A stretch of 64,000 nt of DNA from Lelliottia wanjuensis (GCF_030238365.1 NZ_JASSOT010000064.1:186001-250000), one strand, 5' to 3'. Counted from the first letter of the stretch, positions 45,740 through 55,739 are shown. The notes: generated by a model not told the origin, from the sequence alone. Program-made: numbers and translations.

Positions 45740-47008
45740 GTGATTACATTTCTTGAGAACAGAGTCATTCCTGTCCTGATTCGCGTCGGCGAAAACAAAA
45801 TCCTGGTGGCGGTGCGTAACGGCATCGCCCTGACGCTCCCCTTCACCATTACCGGCAGCCTGTTTCTGATCCTCGCGAATTTACCGATTCCGGGCTGGAC
45901 CGACTGGCTCGGCCCGTACGCCGAGAAACTGAGCGCGCCAGTTGCCGTGACTTTCGGCGCTATCGGGCTGATTTCCGCCATCGGCATCAGCTACAACCTG
46001 GCGAAAGAGTACAGCCTCAACGCTTTAACCTGCGCCATCGTCACGATGGTGGTTTTTTTACTGGCCCAGCTCAACGATAAGTATCAGCTCAATGTCGATA
46101 ATCTGGGGGCCGCCGGGCTTTTCTCCGCCATTATTCTGTCGATTCTGACGGTGCAAATTGTCCGCATCTTCATTCATCATAACGTGGTGATAAAACTCCC
46201 CGACGGCGTTCCGCCGGCGGTCGCGCAATCTTTCGCAAGCCTGATTCCGGCGGCGGTGGCGATTACGCTTATCTGGTTCGTTAGGGTCATTCTTAACTTC
46301 GATATTAATAACTTCTTCACGCTGATTCTCAGCCCGCTGGTCACCGGCTTAGGTTCGCTCCCCGGCATGCTGGTATTAATCTTTTTAATTTCACTTTTGT
46401 GGTGCTGCGGCATTCACGGGGATAACGTCCTTTCGGGGATCACTGCGCCTATCTTCCTGAAATATATCGCTGAAAACACCCAGGCCTATTTGCACCACCA
46501 GCCGATTCCGCACATTACCGCCGACGGGTTTTATATCGTCTTTATGTGTCTCGGCGGCACCGGGGCGACGCTCGGGTTAGTGATGGCGATGATGCGCTCG
46601 CGCAGCAAGCTCTATAAATCCGTCGGCAAACTCTCTTTGCCCTCCGCGATATTTTGCATCAACGAGCCGGTGATATTTGGCTGCCCGATTGTCTTCAACC
46701 CATTGCTGATGATCCCTTTCACCCTCACCCCGATGATTCTCTGTATTTCGACCTACGCCCTGATGTATTTCGACATCATTGGCCGCCCGGTGCTGCAAAT
46801 TCCCTGGACCATGCCGCCGATTTTCGCCGCGTGGTTCGTGACCGGGGGCAATATTCCTGCCGTGATTTGGTCGGTCTGTACCATTGCTATTTCAGCCCTC
46901 GTCTGGCTGCCGTTTTTCAAGCTCGCAGAACGCAAACAGTTAGAAACCGAAGCGGCGGAAGAACATTCGCGCCGTGAAGCAGAAAAACTTCCCGATCCCA
47001 TCTTGTAA
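45740..47008 (+). CDS. PTS EIIC permease, lactose/cellobiose family
   Basis: A 422-residue membrane permease domain of a PTS sugar system with about ten hydrophobic segments (for example IALTLPFTITGSLFLILANL). Conserved loops include GLSAITAPIFLKY-like text (VLSGITAPIFLKYIAEN) and SLPSAIFCINEPVIFGCPIV. The start is GTG at 45740, with GGAG eight bases upstream; the ATG two bases earlier meets an immediate stop. There is no EIIA or EIIB, either fused or adjacent, so it must borrow phosphoryl carriers encoded elsewhere. First gene of a three-gene operon. Confidence 0.87.
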   Translation: MITFLENRVIPVLIRVGENKILVAVRNGIALTLPFTITGSLFLILANLPIPGWTDWLGPYAEKLSAPVAVTFGAIGLISAIGISYNLAKEYSLNALTCAIVTMVVFLLAQLNDKYQLNVDNLGAAGLFSAIILSILTVQIVRIFIHHNVVIKLPDGVPPAVAQSFASLIPAAVAITLIWFVRVILNFDINNFFTLILSPLVTGLGSLPGMLVLIFLISLLWCCGIHGDNVLSGITAPIFLKYIAENTQAYLHHQPIPHITADGFYIVFMCLGGTGATLGLVMAMMRSRSKLYKSVGKLSLPSAIFCINEPVIFGCPIVFNPLLMIPFTLTPMILCISTYALMYFDIIGRPVLQIPWTMPPIFAAWFVTGGNIPAVIWSVCTIAISALVWLPFFKLAERKQLETEAAEEHSRREAEKLPDPIL

Positions 47009-47020
47009 AAAGGATTCACG

Positions 47021-48331
47021 ATGAAAAAGCTCAAAATTGTCACGATTGGTGGTGGCTCAAGCTATACGCCGGAATTGATCGATGGATTTATCAAACGCTA
47101 TGACGAACTCCCGGTCACCGATTTCTACCTGCTGGATATCGAAGAAGGCAAAGAGAAGCTGGAGATCGTCGGCAAGCTCGCCCAGCGCATGGTGGAAGAA
47201 GCCGGTATTCCGATGAACATTCACCTGACGCTGGATCGCGAAGCAGCCCTGAAAGATGCCGATTTCGTCACCACCCAGCTGCGCGTCGGCTTCCTGGATG
47301 CGCGCATCAATGATGAGAAAATCCCGCTGAAATACGGCGTCCTCGGCCAGGAAACCACCGGCCCCGGCGGGTTTATGAAAGCTCAGCGCACTATTCCCGT
47401 GCTGCTCGATATCTGCAAAGCGATGGAAAAATGGTGCCCGAACGCGTGGCTGATTAACTTCACCAACCCGGCGGGCATCGTGACCGAAGCCATCACCCGC
47501 CACTCGGCGATCAAAACCATCGGGATTTGCAGCGGTGCCAACAGCATGATGATGGACATCGCCAAAGCCTATGACGTCAAAAAAGCGGATATTTACGCGC
47601 GCATTATCGGCCTGAACCACCTGATTTTTGCTGATAAAATTTACGTGAAAGGTGACGATCTTACCGATGATTTTATCGAGAAGCTGGCCGTCGGCAGCGC
47701 CAACAACTCGCTGAAAAACATCCCGGATATCGGCTTTACCGCGCGCTTCGCTCGCGCCCTGCACATGTATCCGATCTCCTATCTGAAGTACTACTTCCTG
47801 ACCCGCGAAATGACGGAGACGGCGATCCGCGATTCAGAGAAAAAAGGCACGCGCGGCGAGCAAACCCGTGAGATTGAGAAAAAGCTGTTTGAGCTGTATC
47901 AGGACCCGAGCCTGAACCACAAACCGAAAGAGCTGGAGCAGCGCGGCGGCGCGTGGTACTCGGACACGGCCTGCTCGATCATCAGCTCAATTTTCAATGA
48001 CAAGAAAGAAGTTCACGTGGTGAATACCGTTAATAACGGCGCAACGCCGGATCTGCCGGATCACGTCACCCTGGAAACCAACGCCGTGATCGATAAAAAC
48101 GGGGCTCATCCGCTGGCCTACGGCAGATTGCCGGTGAAAATTCGCGGGCTGATCCAGAGTGTCAAAGCCTACGAAGAGCTCACCGTCGAGGCCGCCGTCA
48201 CCGGGGATTACACCACCGCCCTGCTGGCGCTGAGCATCAACCCGATTGTGCCATCCGCCGCCATTGCCGAGCAGATCCTCGACGAGTATCTGGAAGTGAA
48301 CCACGCTTATTTACCTCAGTACAAACGCTAA
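47021..48331 (+). CDS. 6-phospho-beta-glucosidase, glycoside hydrolase family 4
   Basis: A 436-residue GH4 enzyme that uses NAD and a divalent metal to cleave phosphorylated disaccharides. The Rossmann motif is IVTIGGGSSYTPEL. Phosphate and substrate loops include TTQLRVGFLDAR (Arg95) and INFTNPAGIVTEA. Metal ligands Cys170 (IGICSGANS) and His200 (IGLNHLIF) are visible. It resembles ChbF/CelF most. In relatives the metal cysteine is followed by Asn (VCN); here it is Ser (ICS), which may shift specificity. It lies 12 bp after the EIIC gene. Confidence 0.9.
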   Translation: MKKLKIVTIGGGSSYTPELIDGFIKRYDELPVTDFYLLDIEEGKEKLEIVGKLAQRMVEEAGIPMNIHLTLDREAALKDADFVTTQLRVGFLDARINDEKIPLKYGVLGQETTGPGGFMKAQRTIPVLLDICKAMEKWCPNAWLINFTNPAGIVTEAITRHSAIKTIGICSGANSMMMDIAKAYDVKKADIYARIIGLNHLIFADKIYVKGDDLTDDFIEKLAVGSANNSLKNIPDIGFTARFARALHMYPISYLKYYFLTREMTETAIRDSEKKGTRGEQTREIEKKLFELYQDPSLNHKPKELEQRGGAWYSDTACSIISSIFNDKKEVHVVNTVNNGATPDLPDHVTLETNAVIDKNGAHPLAYGRLPVKIRGLIQSVKAYEELTVEAAVTGDYTTALLALSINPIVPSAAIAEQILDEYLEVNHAYLPQYKR

Positions 48332-48340
48332 GGAACTGCG

Positions 48341-49063
48341 ATGAACGTTGAAATTGTTGAAGATTACCCGGCGCTCAGCGCCACCGTGGCCCAGCGCGTG
48401 ATGGATTCTGTGACACGCAAACCCGATGCCCTGATCTGCATTGCCGGGGGCGATACGCCGCTCGGCGTGTTTGATGCTCTTGTACGCGCCAGTGAAGAAG
48501 GAAAAGTCGATTTTTCCCGCGCGGCATTTGTCGGTCTGGACGAGTGGTTAGGGCTGGGCAAAGCCGATAAGGGAAGCTGTCGGGAGATGGTCTGGGGGCA
48601 TTTTTTCAGCCGTCTGACGCTGCGCGATGATCAGATCTGCTTCTTTGACGGCTTAACCTCTGACCCGAAGGAGGAGTGCCGCCGCGTCGATCGTTTCATC
48701 CGCGAACACGGCGGGATCGAAACGATTGTTCTGGGCATCGGCATGAATGGGCATATCGGCTTTAACGAGCCGGGAGCGGCCATTGATACGGAGTGTCACG
48801 TGGTCGATCTGGACGAGGTTACCCAGTTGGTTTCGGTGAAATATTTCGGTCAGGCGCGCGAGGTGAAACAGGGGATTTCCCTGGGGATGAAAACAATTCT
48901 GGCGGCGAAGTCGGTAATTGTGATGGCCAGCGGGGAGAAAAAAGCCGCTATTGTGGCGCAAACCCTGCGCTCAGATATCGACGCCAGTATCCCGGCAACG
49001 CTACTAAAAAACCATCCGCAGGTGCAAATGCTGGTGGATAAAGCCGCCGCGACTCAGCTTTAA
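48341..49063 (+). CDS. glucosamine-6-phosphate deaminase-like protein (NagB/SugB family)
   Basis: A 240-residue enzyme of the glucosamine-6-phosphate isomerase/6-phosphogluconolactonase fold. Motifs: CIAGGDTPLGVFD for phosphate binding, FVGLDEWLG (Asp67), and GIGMNGHIGFNEPG with His138 and Glu143; Asn136 replaces the Asp of E. coli NagB, as in many Gram-positive NagB proteins. It likely makes fructose 6-phosphate and ammonia from GlcN6P released by the upstream glucosidase. Starts 9 bp after that gene; third and last gene of the operon. Confidence 0.85.
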   Translation: MNVEIVEDYPALSATVAQRVMDSVTRKPDALICIAGGDTPLGVFDALVRASEEGKVDFSRAAFVGLDEWLGLGKADKGSCREMVWGHFFSRLTLRDDQICFFDGLTSDPKEECRRVDRFIREHGGIETIVLGIGMNGHIGFNEPGAAIDTECHVVDLDEVTQLVSVKYFGQAREVKQGISLGMKTILAAKSVIVMASGEKKAAIVAQTLRSDIDASIPATLLKNHPQVQMLVDKAAATQL

Positions 49064-49073
49064 TTGACTCTGG

Positions 49074-49091
49074 CAGGCGCATTCGCGCCTG
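49074..49091. terminator. hairpin between the sugar operon and convergent gntR
   Basis: CAGGCGC, ATTC, GCGCCTG stem followed by TCATCTTTC; it directly abuts the gntR stop codon. Confidence 0.65.
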
Positions 49092-49817
49092 TCATCTTTC
49101 AATGCGTAGATTCTTAACCCGGAACAGATCCGCGCGGTTATAGCTGATCGAATAGTTAAAGGCTTTCTTGTCGCTCAGGCGGGTAACTTCGGTAATTTTT
49201 AGCATCGCGTCTCCCGGTTTTATATCCAGCAGCGTGGCTAATTCGCGGTCAAAAAGCGCCGCTTCAATCAATGAATCCGCGTCGCTGATTTTTTTCCCGG
49301 TGTACTCTTCGATATAACCGTACAGCGATCCCTTTTCCAGAACAGACTGGGGAATATCCGCGATGGTTTGCACGGGAATATTGGTGTCCTCCACCAGCAC
49401 GGGCTGACCGTCCAGAAGACGAACGCGGCGGATAAACCAGACGTCGTTGCCAGGTTGAATCTCAAGATGTTGTGAAAGCGCGGGATCGGCCTGAATGGTC
49501 GTAAAGGTGATTAAGCGGCTGGTGACATTTACGCGTCCCTGGAACTCGCGAGAAAAACCGAGAATGCTGTCGCTCTTTTCATTGTTAAGGATATAGATAT
49601 TGCTGGCGGTATTTTTCAGCACGAACATGCCTTTGCCATGAATGCGCTCGATATACCCTTCCTGAACCAGGTTCGCCATCGCTTTTTGCACCGTCACCCG
49701 CGTCACGTTATACACGCTTGCGAGGTCACGCTCGGACGGAATGCTTTCCCCGATTTTATATTTCTGGTCGAGAATATCCTTTTTAAGCTTCTCTTTTATT
49801 TCCAGGTATTTATGCAT
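49092..49817 (-). CDS. GntR/UTRA-family (HutC type) regulator
   Basis: A 241-residue regulator. The N-terminal winged helix contains ESIPSERDLASVYNVTRVTV, and the C-terminal UTRA ligand domain contains WFIRRVRLLDGQPVLVEDT and ends FNYSISYNRADLFRVKNLRI. It resembles NagR/TreR-type repressors that sense phosphorylated sugars. It faces the EIIC-GH4-deaminase operon tail to tail, and a matching palindrome stands before that operon, so it is the probable repressor. No copy of the palindrome was found before this gene. It may be read from its own promoter or through from thiI. Confidence 0.88.
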   Translation of the reverse strand: MHKYLEIKEKLKKDILDQKYKIGESIPSERDLASVYNVTRVTVQKAMANLVQEGYIERIHGKGMFVLKNTASNIYILNNEKSDSILGFSREFQGRVNVTSRLITFTTIQADPALSQHLEIQPGNDVWFIRRVRLLDGQPVLVEDTNIPVQTIADIPQSVLEKGSLYGYIEEYTGKKISDADSLIEAALFDRELATLLDIKPGDAMLKITEVTRLSDKKAFNYSISYNRADLFRVKNLRIER

Positions 49818-49845
49818 GATTCCCTCGCGACGAGCCCAAAAAAAA

Positions 49846-49876
49846 GCCGGGTGGCGGCTGCGCCTTACCCGGCCTA
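49846..49876. repeat. REP element between thiI and gntR
   Basis: GCCGGGTGGCGGCTGCGCCT then TACCCGGCCTAC: a typical enterobacterial REP palindrome with a flanking A-run, so it could also end or stabilise the thiI message. Confidence 0.88.
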
Positions 49877-49891
49877 CATGGTACGCGATAC

Positions 49892-51340
49892 TTACGGGCG
49901 ATACACCTTCACATTAGTGAAGCCCTGCTCGCGCAGATAGAGCGCCTGCAGGCGGCTCATCACGCCGCGCTCGCACCACAGAAGATAGGTTTTGTCTTTC
50001 TCCAGATCGCCAAACTTAGTGCTCAGCTTGTAGAACGGCAGAGAGACAACTTCCACGCCCTCCACTTTCAGCGGGCTGGCGTCCTGCTCGTCAATGGAGC
50101 GAATATCCACGATCACGTCGTTGGCGCTGAAACCGGTGACAGTTTCCACTTCCACCACTTCCTGATCTGTCTGCTGGGCGATTTCACGGATATCGACGTT
50201 CGTCGCTTCGGCAACCACTCTTTCAAGAATGTCGAAATCGAAGTTCTGCTCTTCCGCTTCGATCTTCGCCTTCACCGCTTTCACGGTCGGGCTTTTCGAA
50301 ATCACGCCGCAGTATTCCGGCATGGTACGGGCAAAATCTTCGGTGCCGATTTCGCGCGCCAGATCGATGATGTGCTCTTTGTCGTGGGAGATCAGCGGAC
50401 GCAGGATCAGCGTATCGGAGACGTTATCGATCAAACGCAGGTTGGTCAGCGTCTGGCTGGAGACCTGGCCCAGGGCTTCGCCCGTCACCAGCGCCTGCAC
50501 GCCGTAGCGCTCGGCCACTTTAGACGCAGCGCGCACCATCATACGTTTCAGCACCACGCCCATCTGGCCGTCGTCCACTTTTTCGAGGATTTCGCCGACC
50601 ACAGGCTCGAAGTTGATCGCCACGAAACGCACGCGGTGGGAGCTGCCGAAGCGGTTCCACAGGTAATGCGCCACCTGACGAACGCCGATTTCGTGCGCGG
50701 CGCCGCCGAGGTTAAAGAAGCAGTAGTGTACGCGGCAGCCGCGACGCATCAGCATGTAGCTGGAAACGCCGGAGTCAAAACCGCCGGAGATCAGGGACAG
50801 TACGTCTTCCTGAGTCCCGATCGGATACCCGCCGATCCCTTCGTAGCGGCCTTTGACCAGCAGCAGGCGATCGTTTTCGATCTCCAGATTGACGGTCACT
50901 TCCGGGTTGGTCAGCTTCACGCGCGCGGTTTCAACGTGCTGGTTCAGACCGCCGCCGACATAGCGTTCGGCTTCGATCGAGCTGAATTCATGCTTGCCGC
51001 GACGCTTCACGCGCACGCAGAAGGTTTTGCCTTCGATCTGATCGCGGTACTGGGCCAGCGCCAGTTCAAAAATATTGTGCAGTGAGGTGAAAGGAACATC
51101 TTCCACATCCAGAATATGGTGAATACCGGGAATGCGGGTCAACGCATCGCGAATATCCAGACGCTTGTTTTCGTCTTTCGCGCGTACTTCAACATGATCC
51201 CAGTGACGAACCACGGCAAGGGTTTCGTCATAATCTTTTAAAACGTTACGAATGTTTCCGGTCAGGATTTTAATAAAGCGCAAACGCACAGATTGGCTTT
51301 TGATGGTGATTTCCGGGAACAATTTAATGATAAACTTCAT
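49892..51340 (-). CDS. thiI: tRNA 4-thiouridine synthase / thiamine thiazole sulfur carrier ThiI
   Basis: A 482-residue sulfurtransferase that makes s4U8 in tRNA and passes sulfur to ThiS. Domains: NFLD/THUMP (1-165), PP-loop AANH domain with [12 protein letters not shown], and a C-terminal rhodanese domain. The two functional cysteines are at the E. coli positions: Cys344 ([12 protein letters not shown]) and Cys456 ([11 protein letters not shown]). The start at 51340 ([16 protein letters not shown]) is the E. coli one. Divergent from xseB across 193 bp. Confidence 0.97.
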   Translation of the reverse strand: MKFIIKLFPEITIKSQSVRLRFIKILTGNIRNVLKDYDETLAVVRHWDHVEVRAKDENKRLDIRDALTRIPGIHHILDVEDVPFTSLHNIFELALAQYRDQIEGKTFCVRVKRRGKHEFSSIEAERYVGGGLNQHVETARVKLTNPEVTVNLEIENDRLLLVKGRYEGIGGYPIGTQEDVLSLISGGFDSGVSSYMLMRRGCRVHYCFFNLGGAAHEIGVRQVAHYLWNRFGSSHRVRFVAINFEPVVGEILEKVDDGQMGVVLKRMMVRAASKVAERYGVQALVTGEALGQVSSQTLTNLRLIDNVSDTLILRPLISHDKEHIIDLAREIGTEDFARTMPEYCGVISKSPTVKAVKAKIEAEEQNFDFDILERVVAEATNVDIREIAQQTDQEVVEVETVTGFSANDVIVDIRSIDEQDASPLKVEGVEVVSLPFYKLSTKFGDLEKDKTYLLWCERGVMSRLQALYLREQGFTNVKVYRP

Positions 51341-51533
51341 GGCGGCAATGTTTCGTTGGCAAGCCGGTAAAGGCTTGTGATGGAAAAGAGTACAGCAGCC
51401 CACACCCGTGGCTGCATCCAGGCGCGGAAGTATACCACTATAGCGGTGCTCCTGTGCACATTGCGCGTTATTTGCTTATCCGCCCGAGTCCGCTACCATG
51501 ACGGGGCTGAAAATAAGAGAGTCAATATTCACT

Positions 51534-51776
51534 ATGCCGAAGAAAAATGACGCACCAGCCAGCTTCGAAACTGCGCTGAGTGAGCTGGAGCAAATTGTCA
51601 CTCGTCTGGAAAGTGGCGATCTGCCGCTGGAAGACGCGCTCAATGAATTCGAACGCGGCGTGCAGCTTGCGCGCCAGGGGCAGGTTAAATTGCAGCAGGC
51701 GGAACAGCGCGTGCAGATCCTGCTCTCCGATAGCGAAGACGCTGCCACGACCCCTTTCACACCGGACGCTGAGTAA
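51534..51776 (+). CDS. xseB: exodeoxyribonuclease VII small subunit
   Basis: An 80-residue coiled-coil subunit that binds XseA, the nuclease subunit. It contains the family core [20 protein letters not shown] and [12 protein letters not shown]. The start at 51534 ([12 protein letters not shown]) matches E. coli; an upstream Met in frame lacks support. Its stop touches the ispA start, giving tight coupling in xseB-ispA-dxs. Confidence 0.96.
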   Translation: MPKKNDAPASFETALSELEQIVTRLESGDLPLEDALNEFERGVQLARQGQVKLQQAEQRVQILLSDSEDAATTPFTPDAE

Positions 51777-52676
51777 ATGGATTTCACCCAAGCGCTTCAG
51801 GAATGTGTGGAACGGGCCAACGACGCGCTGCGCCGTTTTATCGAACCACAGCCTTTTCAGAACACTCCACTGGTTGAAGCCATGCACTATGGCGCACTCT
51901 TAGGTGGAAAGCGTCTGCGCCCGTTCCTCGTCTATGCGACGGGCAATATGTTTGGCATCAGCGACAGCACGCTGGATGCCCCAGCCGCCGCCGTGGAGTG
52001 TATTCACGCTTATTCGCTGATCCACGATGATTTACCGGCGATGGATGACGACGATTTACGTCGCGGCCAGCCGACCTGCCACATTAAGTTTGGCGAAGCC
52101 AATGCCATTCTGGCCGGTGATGCGTTGCAGACCCTGGCGTTCTCGATTCTGAGCGATGCGCCGATGGCCGAAGTGTCCGACCGCGACCGTCTGGCGATGG
52201 TCTCCGAACTGGCGATGGCCAGCGGGATCGCCGGAATGTGCGGCGGCCAGGCTTTAGATCTGGAGGCGGAAGGTCGTCAGGTTAATCTGGAACAGCTGGA
52301 GCGCATTCATCGCCATAAAACCGGCGCACTGATTCGGGCAGCCGTTCGCCTGGGCGCGCTGAGCGCCGGTGAGCAAGGTCGCAAAGCCCTGCCGGTTCTG
52401 GACAGATACGCCGAATCTATCGGTCTGGCTTTCCAGGTTCAGGATGACATTCTGGATGTGGTGGGCGATACTGCAACATTGGGAAAACGTCAGGGTGCAG
52501 ACCAGCAGCTTGGCAAAAGTACCTACCCCGCCCTGCTGGGCCTTGAGCAAGCCCAACGTAAAGCCCGGGACCTGATCGATGATGCCCGCCAGTCTCTGAA
52601 TCAGCTGGCCGCACAATCGCTCGATACCTCGGCACTGGAAGCGCTAGCGGACTATATAATCCAGCGTGATAAATAA
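51777..52676 (+). CDS. ispA: farnesyl diphosphate synthase
   Basis: Condenses isopentenyl and dimethylallyl diphosphates to geranyl and farnesyl diphosphate. The 299-residue protein has the first Asp-rich motif [15 protein letters not shown] and the second [12 protein letters not shown]. Length equals E. coli. It supplies the farnesyl unit for CyoE, ubiquinone and undecaprenol synthesis. Followed by dxs after 26 bp. Confidence 0.97.
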   Translation: MDFTQALQECVERANDALRRFIEPQPFQNTPLVEAMHYGALLGGKRLRPFLVYATGNMFGISDSTLDAPAAAVECIHAYSLIHDDLPAMDDDDLRRGQPTCHIKFGEANAILAGDALQTLAFSILSDAPMAEVSDRDRLAMVSELAMASGIAGMCGGQALDLEAEGRQVNLEQLERIHRHKTGALIRAAVRLGALSAGEQGRKALPVLDRYAESIGLAFQVQDDILDVVGDTATLGKRQGADQQLGKSTYPALLGLEQAQRKARDLIDDARQSLNQLAAQSLDTSALEALADYIIQRDK

Positions 52677-52702
52677 ACATACTAAATCTCGATGAGCCTT
52701 TG

Positions 52703-54565
52703 ATGAGTTTTGATATTGCCAAATACCCGACACTGGCGTTGGTTGACTCCACCCAGGAGTTACGTCTGTTGCCGAAAGAGAGCCTGCCGAAGCTGAGCGA
52801 CGAGTTGCGTCGTTATCTGCTCGACAGCGTGAGTCGTTCCAGCGGACATTTCGCCTCCGGGCTTGGCACGGTGGAGCTGACCGTTGCGCTGCACTACGTC
52901 TATAACACGCCGTTTGACCAGTTGATCTGGGATGTCGGCCATCAGGCTTATCCGCACAAAATTCTCACCGGTCGTCGCGATAAAATCGGCACCATCCGCC
53001 AGAAAGGCGGGCTGCATCCGTTCCCGTGGCGGGGTGAGAGCGAGTATGACGTGTTAAGCGTCGGCCACTCGTCCACGTCGATCTCTGCGGGCATCGGGAT
53101 TGCCGTCGCGGCTGAAAAAGAGAACAAACAGCGCCGCACCGTCTGCGTGATTGGCGATGGCGCCATCACGGCGGGTATGGCGTTTGAGGCGATGAACCAC
53201 GCGGGCGATATCAAGCCCGATATGCTGGTAATCCTCAACGACAACGAAATGTCGATCTCAGAAAACGTCGGGGCGCTCAACAACCACCTGGCGCAGCTGC
53301 TCTCGGGCAAACTCTACTCCAGCCTGCGCGAAGGCGGCAAAAAAGTCTTCTCTGGCGTACCGCCGATCAAAGAGCTGCTGAAACGCACCGAAGAACACAT
53401 CAAAGGCATGGTGGTGCCGGGCACGCTGTTTGAAGAGCTGGGTTTTAACTACATCGGCCCGGTGGACGGGCACGACGTGCTGGGCCTGGTCACCACGCTC
53501 AAAAACATGCGCGACCTGAAAGGCCCGCAGTTCCTGCACATCATGACCAAAAAAGGGCGTGGCTACGAGCCTGCGGAAAAAGATCCGATTACCTTCCACG
53601 CCGTACCGAAATTCGACCCGACCAGCGGCTGCCTGCCGAAAAGCAGCGGCGGGATGCCGAGCTACTCTAAAATCTTCGGCGACTGGCTGTGCGAAACGGC
53701 GGCCAAAGATAACAAGCTGATGGCCGTGACTCCCGCCATGCGCGAAGGCTCCGGCATGGTCGAGTTTTCCAAAAAATTCCCGGATCAGTATTTTGACGTG
53801 GCGATTGCCGAGCAGCATGCGGTGACTTTCGCGGCCGGTCTGGCGATTGGCGGCTATAAGCCGATCGTGGCGATCTACTCCACCTTCCTGCAGCGCGCCT
53901 ACGATCAGGTGATCCATGACGTGGCGATCCAGAAACTGCCGGTGCTGTTTGCTATCGACCGCGCGGGTATCGTCGGTGCCGACGGACAAACGCACCAGGG
54001 CGCTTTCGATCTCTCCTTCCTGCGCTGCATCCCGGACATGGTGGTGATGACGCCGAGCGACGAGAACGAATGCCGCCAGATGCTGTTTACCGGCTATCAC
54101 TATCAGGATGGCCCGAGCGCGGTGCGTTATCCGCGCGGCAATGCGGTCGGCGTTGAGCTGGAACCGCTGGCGAAACTGCCCATCGGCAAAGGCCTCGTGA
54201 AGCGTCGCGGTGAAAAACTGGCAATCCTCAACTTCGGCACTCTGATGCCGGAAGCGGCGAAAGTCGCGGCATCCCTTAATGCCACCCTGGTGGACATGCG
54301 TTTTGTGAAGCCGCTCGATGAAGCGTTAATTCTCGAGATGGCGGCAAGCCATGATTCGCTGGTGACCCTGGAAGAAAACGCCATTATGGGCGGCGCGGGT
54401 AGCGGCGTGAACGAAGTGCTGATGGCGAATCGCAAGGTCGTTCCGGTGCTGAATCTCGGTCTGCCAGATCACTTTATTCCACAAGGCACTCAGGACGAAG
54501 CCCGCGCGGCGATTGGCCTGGATGCCGCGGGCATTGAAGCGAAAATTCTTAACTGGCTGGCGTAA
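52703..54565 (+). CDS. dxs: 1-deoxy-D-xylulose-5-phosphate synthase
   Basis: First enzyme of the MEP isoprenoid pathway; it joins pyruvate and glyceraldehyde 3-phosphate. Its product also feeds thiamine and PLP synthesis. The 620-residue transketolase-like enzyme has the TPP motif from [10 protein letters not shown] to [10 protein letters not shown], and the catalytic Glu in [14 protein letters not shown]. The ATG at 52703 matches E. coli; the TTG one codon earlier is not needed. Confidence 0.97.
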   Translation: MSFDIAKYPTLALVDSTQELRLLPKESLPKLSDELRRYLLDSVSRSSGHFASGLGTVELTVALHYVYNTPFDQLIWDVGHQAYPHKILTGRRDKIGTIRQKGGLHPFPWRGESEYDVLSVGHSSTSISAGIGIAVAAEKENKQRRTVCVIGDGAITAGMAFEAMNHAGDIKPDMLVILNDNEMSISENVGALNNHLAQLLSGKLYSSLREGGKKVFSGVPPIKELLKRTEEHIKGMVVPGTLFEELGFNYIGPVDGHDVLGLVTTLKNMRDLKGPQFLHIMTKKGRGYEPAEKDPITFHAVPKFDPTSGCLPKSSGGMPSYSKIFGDWLCETAAKDNKLMAVTPAMREGSGMVEFSKKFPDQYFDVAIAEQHAVTFAAGLAIGGYKPIVAIYSTFLQRAYDQVIHDVAIQKLPVLFAIDRAGIVGADGQTHQGAFDLSFLRCIPDMVVMTPSDENECRQMLFTGYHYQDGPSAVRYPRGNAVGVELEPLAKLPIGKGLVKRRGEKLAILNFGTLMPEAAKVAASLNATLVDMRFVKPLDEALILEMAASHDSLVTLEENAIMGGAGSGVNEVLMANRKVVPVLNLGLPDHFIPQGTQDEARAAIGLDAAGIEAKILNWLA

Positions 54566-54633
54566 TATCCCCCCTCTTTTCCCTCCTGCTATGCTTAAAG
54601 GATGTGTTTTAAGCAATCAGCAGGAGTGGAAGC

Positions 54634-55608
54634 ATGCAATACAATACATTAGGAAAAACAGATCTTAAGGTTTCCCGTCTTTGTCTGGGCTGTATGACCT
54701 TTGGTGAACCCGCACGGGGAAACCATGCCTGGACGCTCCCGGAAGAGAGCAGCCGTGTTATCATCAAACGCGCCTTTGACGGCGGCATTAACTTCTTCGA
54801 TACCGCGAACAGCTATTCCGACGGCAGCAGCGAAGAGATTGTCGGCCGCGCGCTGCGTGATTTTGCCCGCCGCGACGAAGTCGTCGTCGCCACCAAAGTT
54901 TACTACCCGTCCGGCGATCTGACCGAAGGGCTTTCCCGCGCGCAAATCCTGCGCTCCATTGATGACAGCCTGAAACGCCTGAACATGGAGTATGTGGATC
55001 TGCTGCAAATCCATCGCTGGGATTACAACACGCCGATCGAAGAGACTCTGGAGGCGCTGAACGACGTGGTGAAAGCGGGTAAAGCACGCTACATCGGCGC
55101 GTCGTCGATGCATGCCTCACAGTTTGCCCAGGCGCTGGATTTGCAGGCGCAGCACGGCTGGGCGCGATTTGTCACCATGCAGGATCACTACAATCTGATC
55201 TATCGCGAAGAAGAGCGCGAGATGCTGCCGCTGTGCTATCAGGAGGGCGTGGCGGTGATCCCCTGGAGCCCGCTGGCGCGTGGGCGTTTGACCCGTCCGT
55301 GGGGGGAAACCACTGCGCGCTCGGTTTCCGATGAAGTCGGGAAGAATCTGTATAACGACACCGAAGCCAGCGATGCGCTGATCGCTGAACGTCTGGCAGG
55401 AATCGCCGAGGAGACGGGTGCAACGCGCGCGCAGGTGGCGCTGGCATGGCTTCTGAGCAAACGCGGAGTTGCGGCACCGATTATCGGTACTTCGCGCGAG
55501 GAACAGTTAGATGAGCTGTTGAATGCGGTGGATTTGACGCTAACGCCGGATCAGATCGCCGAGCTGGAGACGCCGTATCAGCAGCATCCGGTGGTGGGGT
55601 TTAAATAG
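54634..55608 (+). CDS. yajO: aldo-keto reductase YajO
   Basis: A 324-residue aldo-keto reductase. The catalytic tetrad is visible: Asp and Tyr in NFFDTANSYSDGSSEE, Lys in VVATKVYYPSG, and His in LLQIHRWDYN. The C-terminal NADP site IIGTSREEQLDELL follows. In E. coli it has been linked to 1-deoxyxylulose formation in the thiamine branch, fitting its place beside dxs and near thiL. Own promoter space of 68 bp after dxs. Confidence 0.93.
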   Translation: MQYNTLGKTDLKVSRLCLGCMTFGEPARGNHAWTLPEESSRVIIKRAFDGGINFFDTANSYSDGSSEEIVGRALRDFARRDEVVVATKVYYPSGDLTEGLSRAQILRSIDDSLKRLNMEYVDLLQIHRWDYNTPIEETLEALNDVVKAGKARYIGASSMHASQFAQALDLQAQHGWARFVTMQDHYNLIYREEEREMLPLCYQEGVAVIPWSPLARGRLTRPWGETTARSVSDEVGKNLYNDTEASDALIAERLAGIAEETGATRAQVALAWLLSKRGVAAPIIGTSREEQLDELLNAVDLTLTPDQIAELETPYQQHPVVGFK

Positions 55609-55616
55609 TCAGGGTT

Positions 55617-55733
55617 GTGCGGCCTGATGCCCTCACCCCGGCCCTCTCCCACGGGGAGAGGGAGAAAACATAAAAAACGGCAACGATGTTGCCGTTTTGC
55701 TTTTACCTTGCGCCACCCGGCAACAGGCCGCAC
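55617..55733. repeat. 117-bp intergenic element with inverted-repeat ends, copy 2
   Basis: Ends GTGCGGCCTG (55617-55626) and CAGGCCGCAC (55724-55733) are perfect inverted repeats. Inside, in order, are ATGCCCTCACCCCGG, the pair CCCTCTCCC/GGGAGAGGG, a terminator hairpin AAAACGGCAAC/GTTGCCGTTTT (55674-55684 and 55688-55698), and GCTTTTACCTTGCGCC. The same modules occur at 8618-8698. Together with a few bases it fills the whole gap between yajO and thiL, where pgpA would be expected. Confidence 0.8.
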
Positions 55734-55739
55734 ACACCA

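Noticed and set aside
48341-49063. Asn136 in place of Asp in the deaminase motif as an inactivating change
   Set aside because: Many active Gram-positive NagB enzymes have Asn at this position, so it is not unusual.
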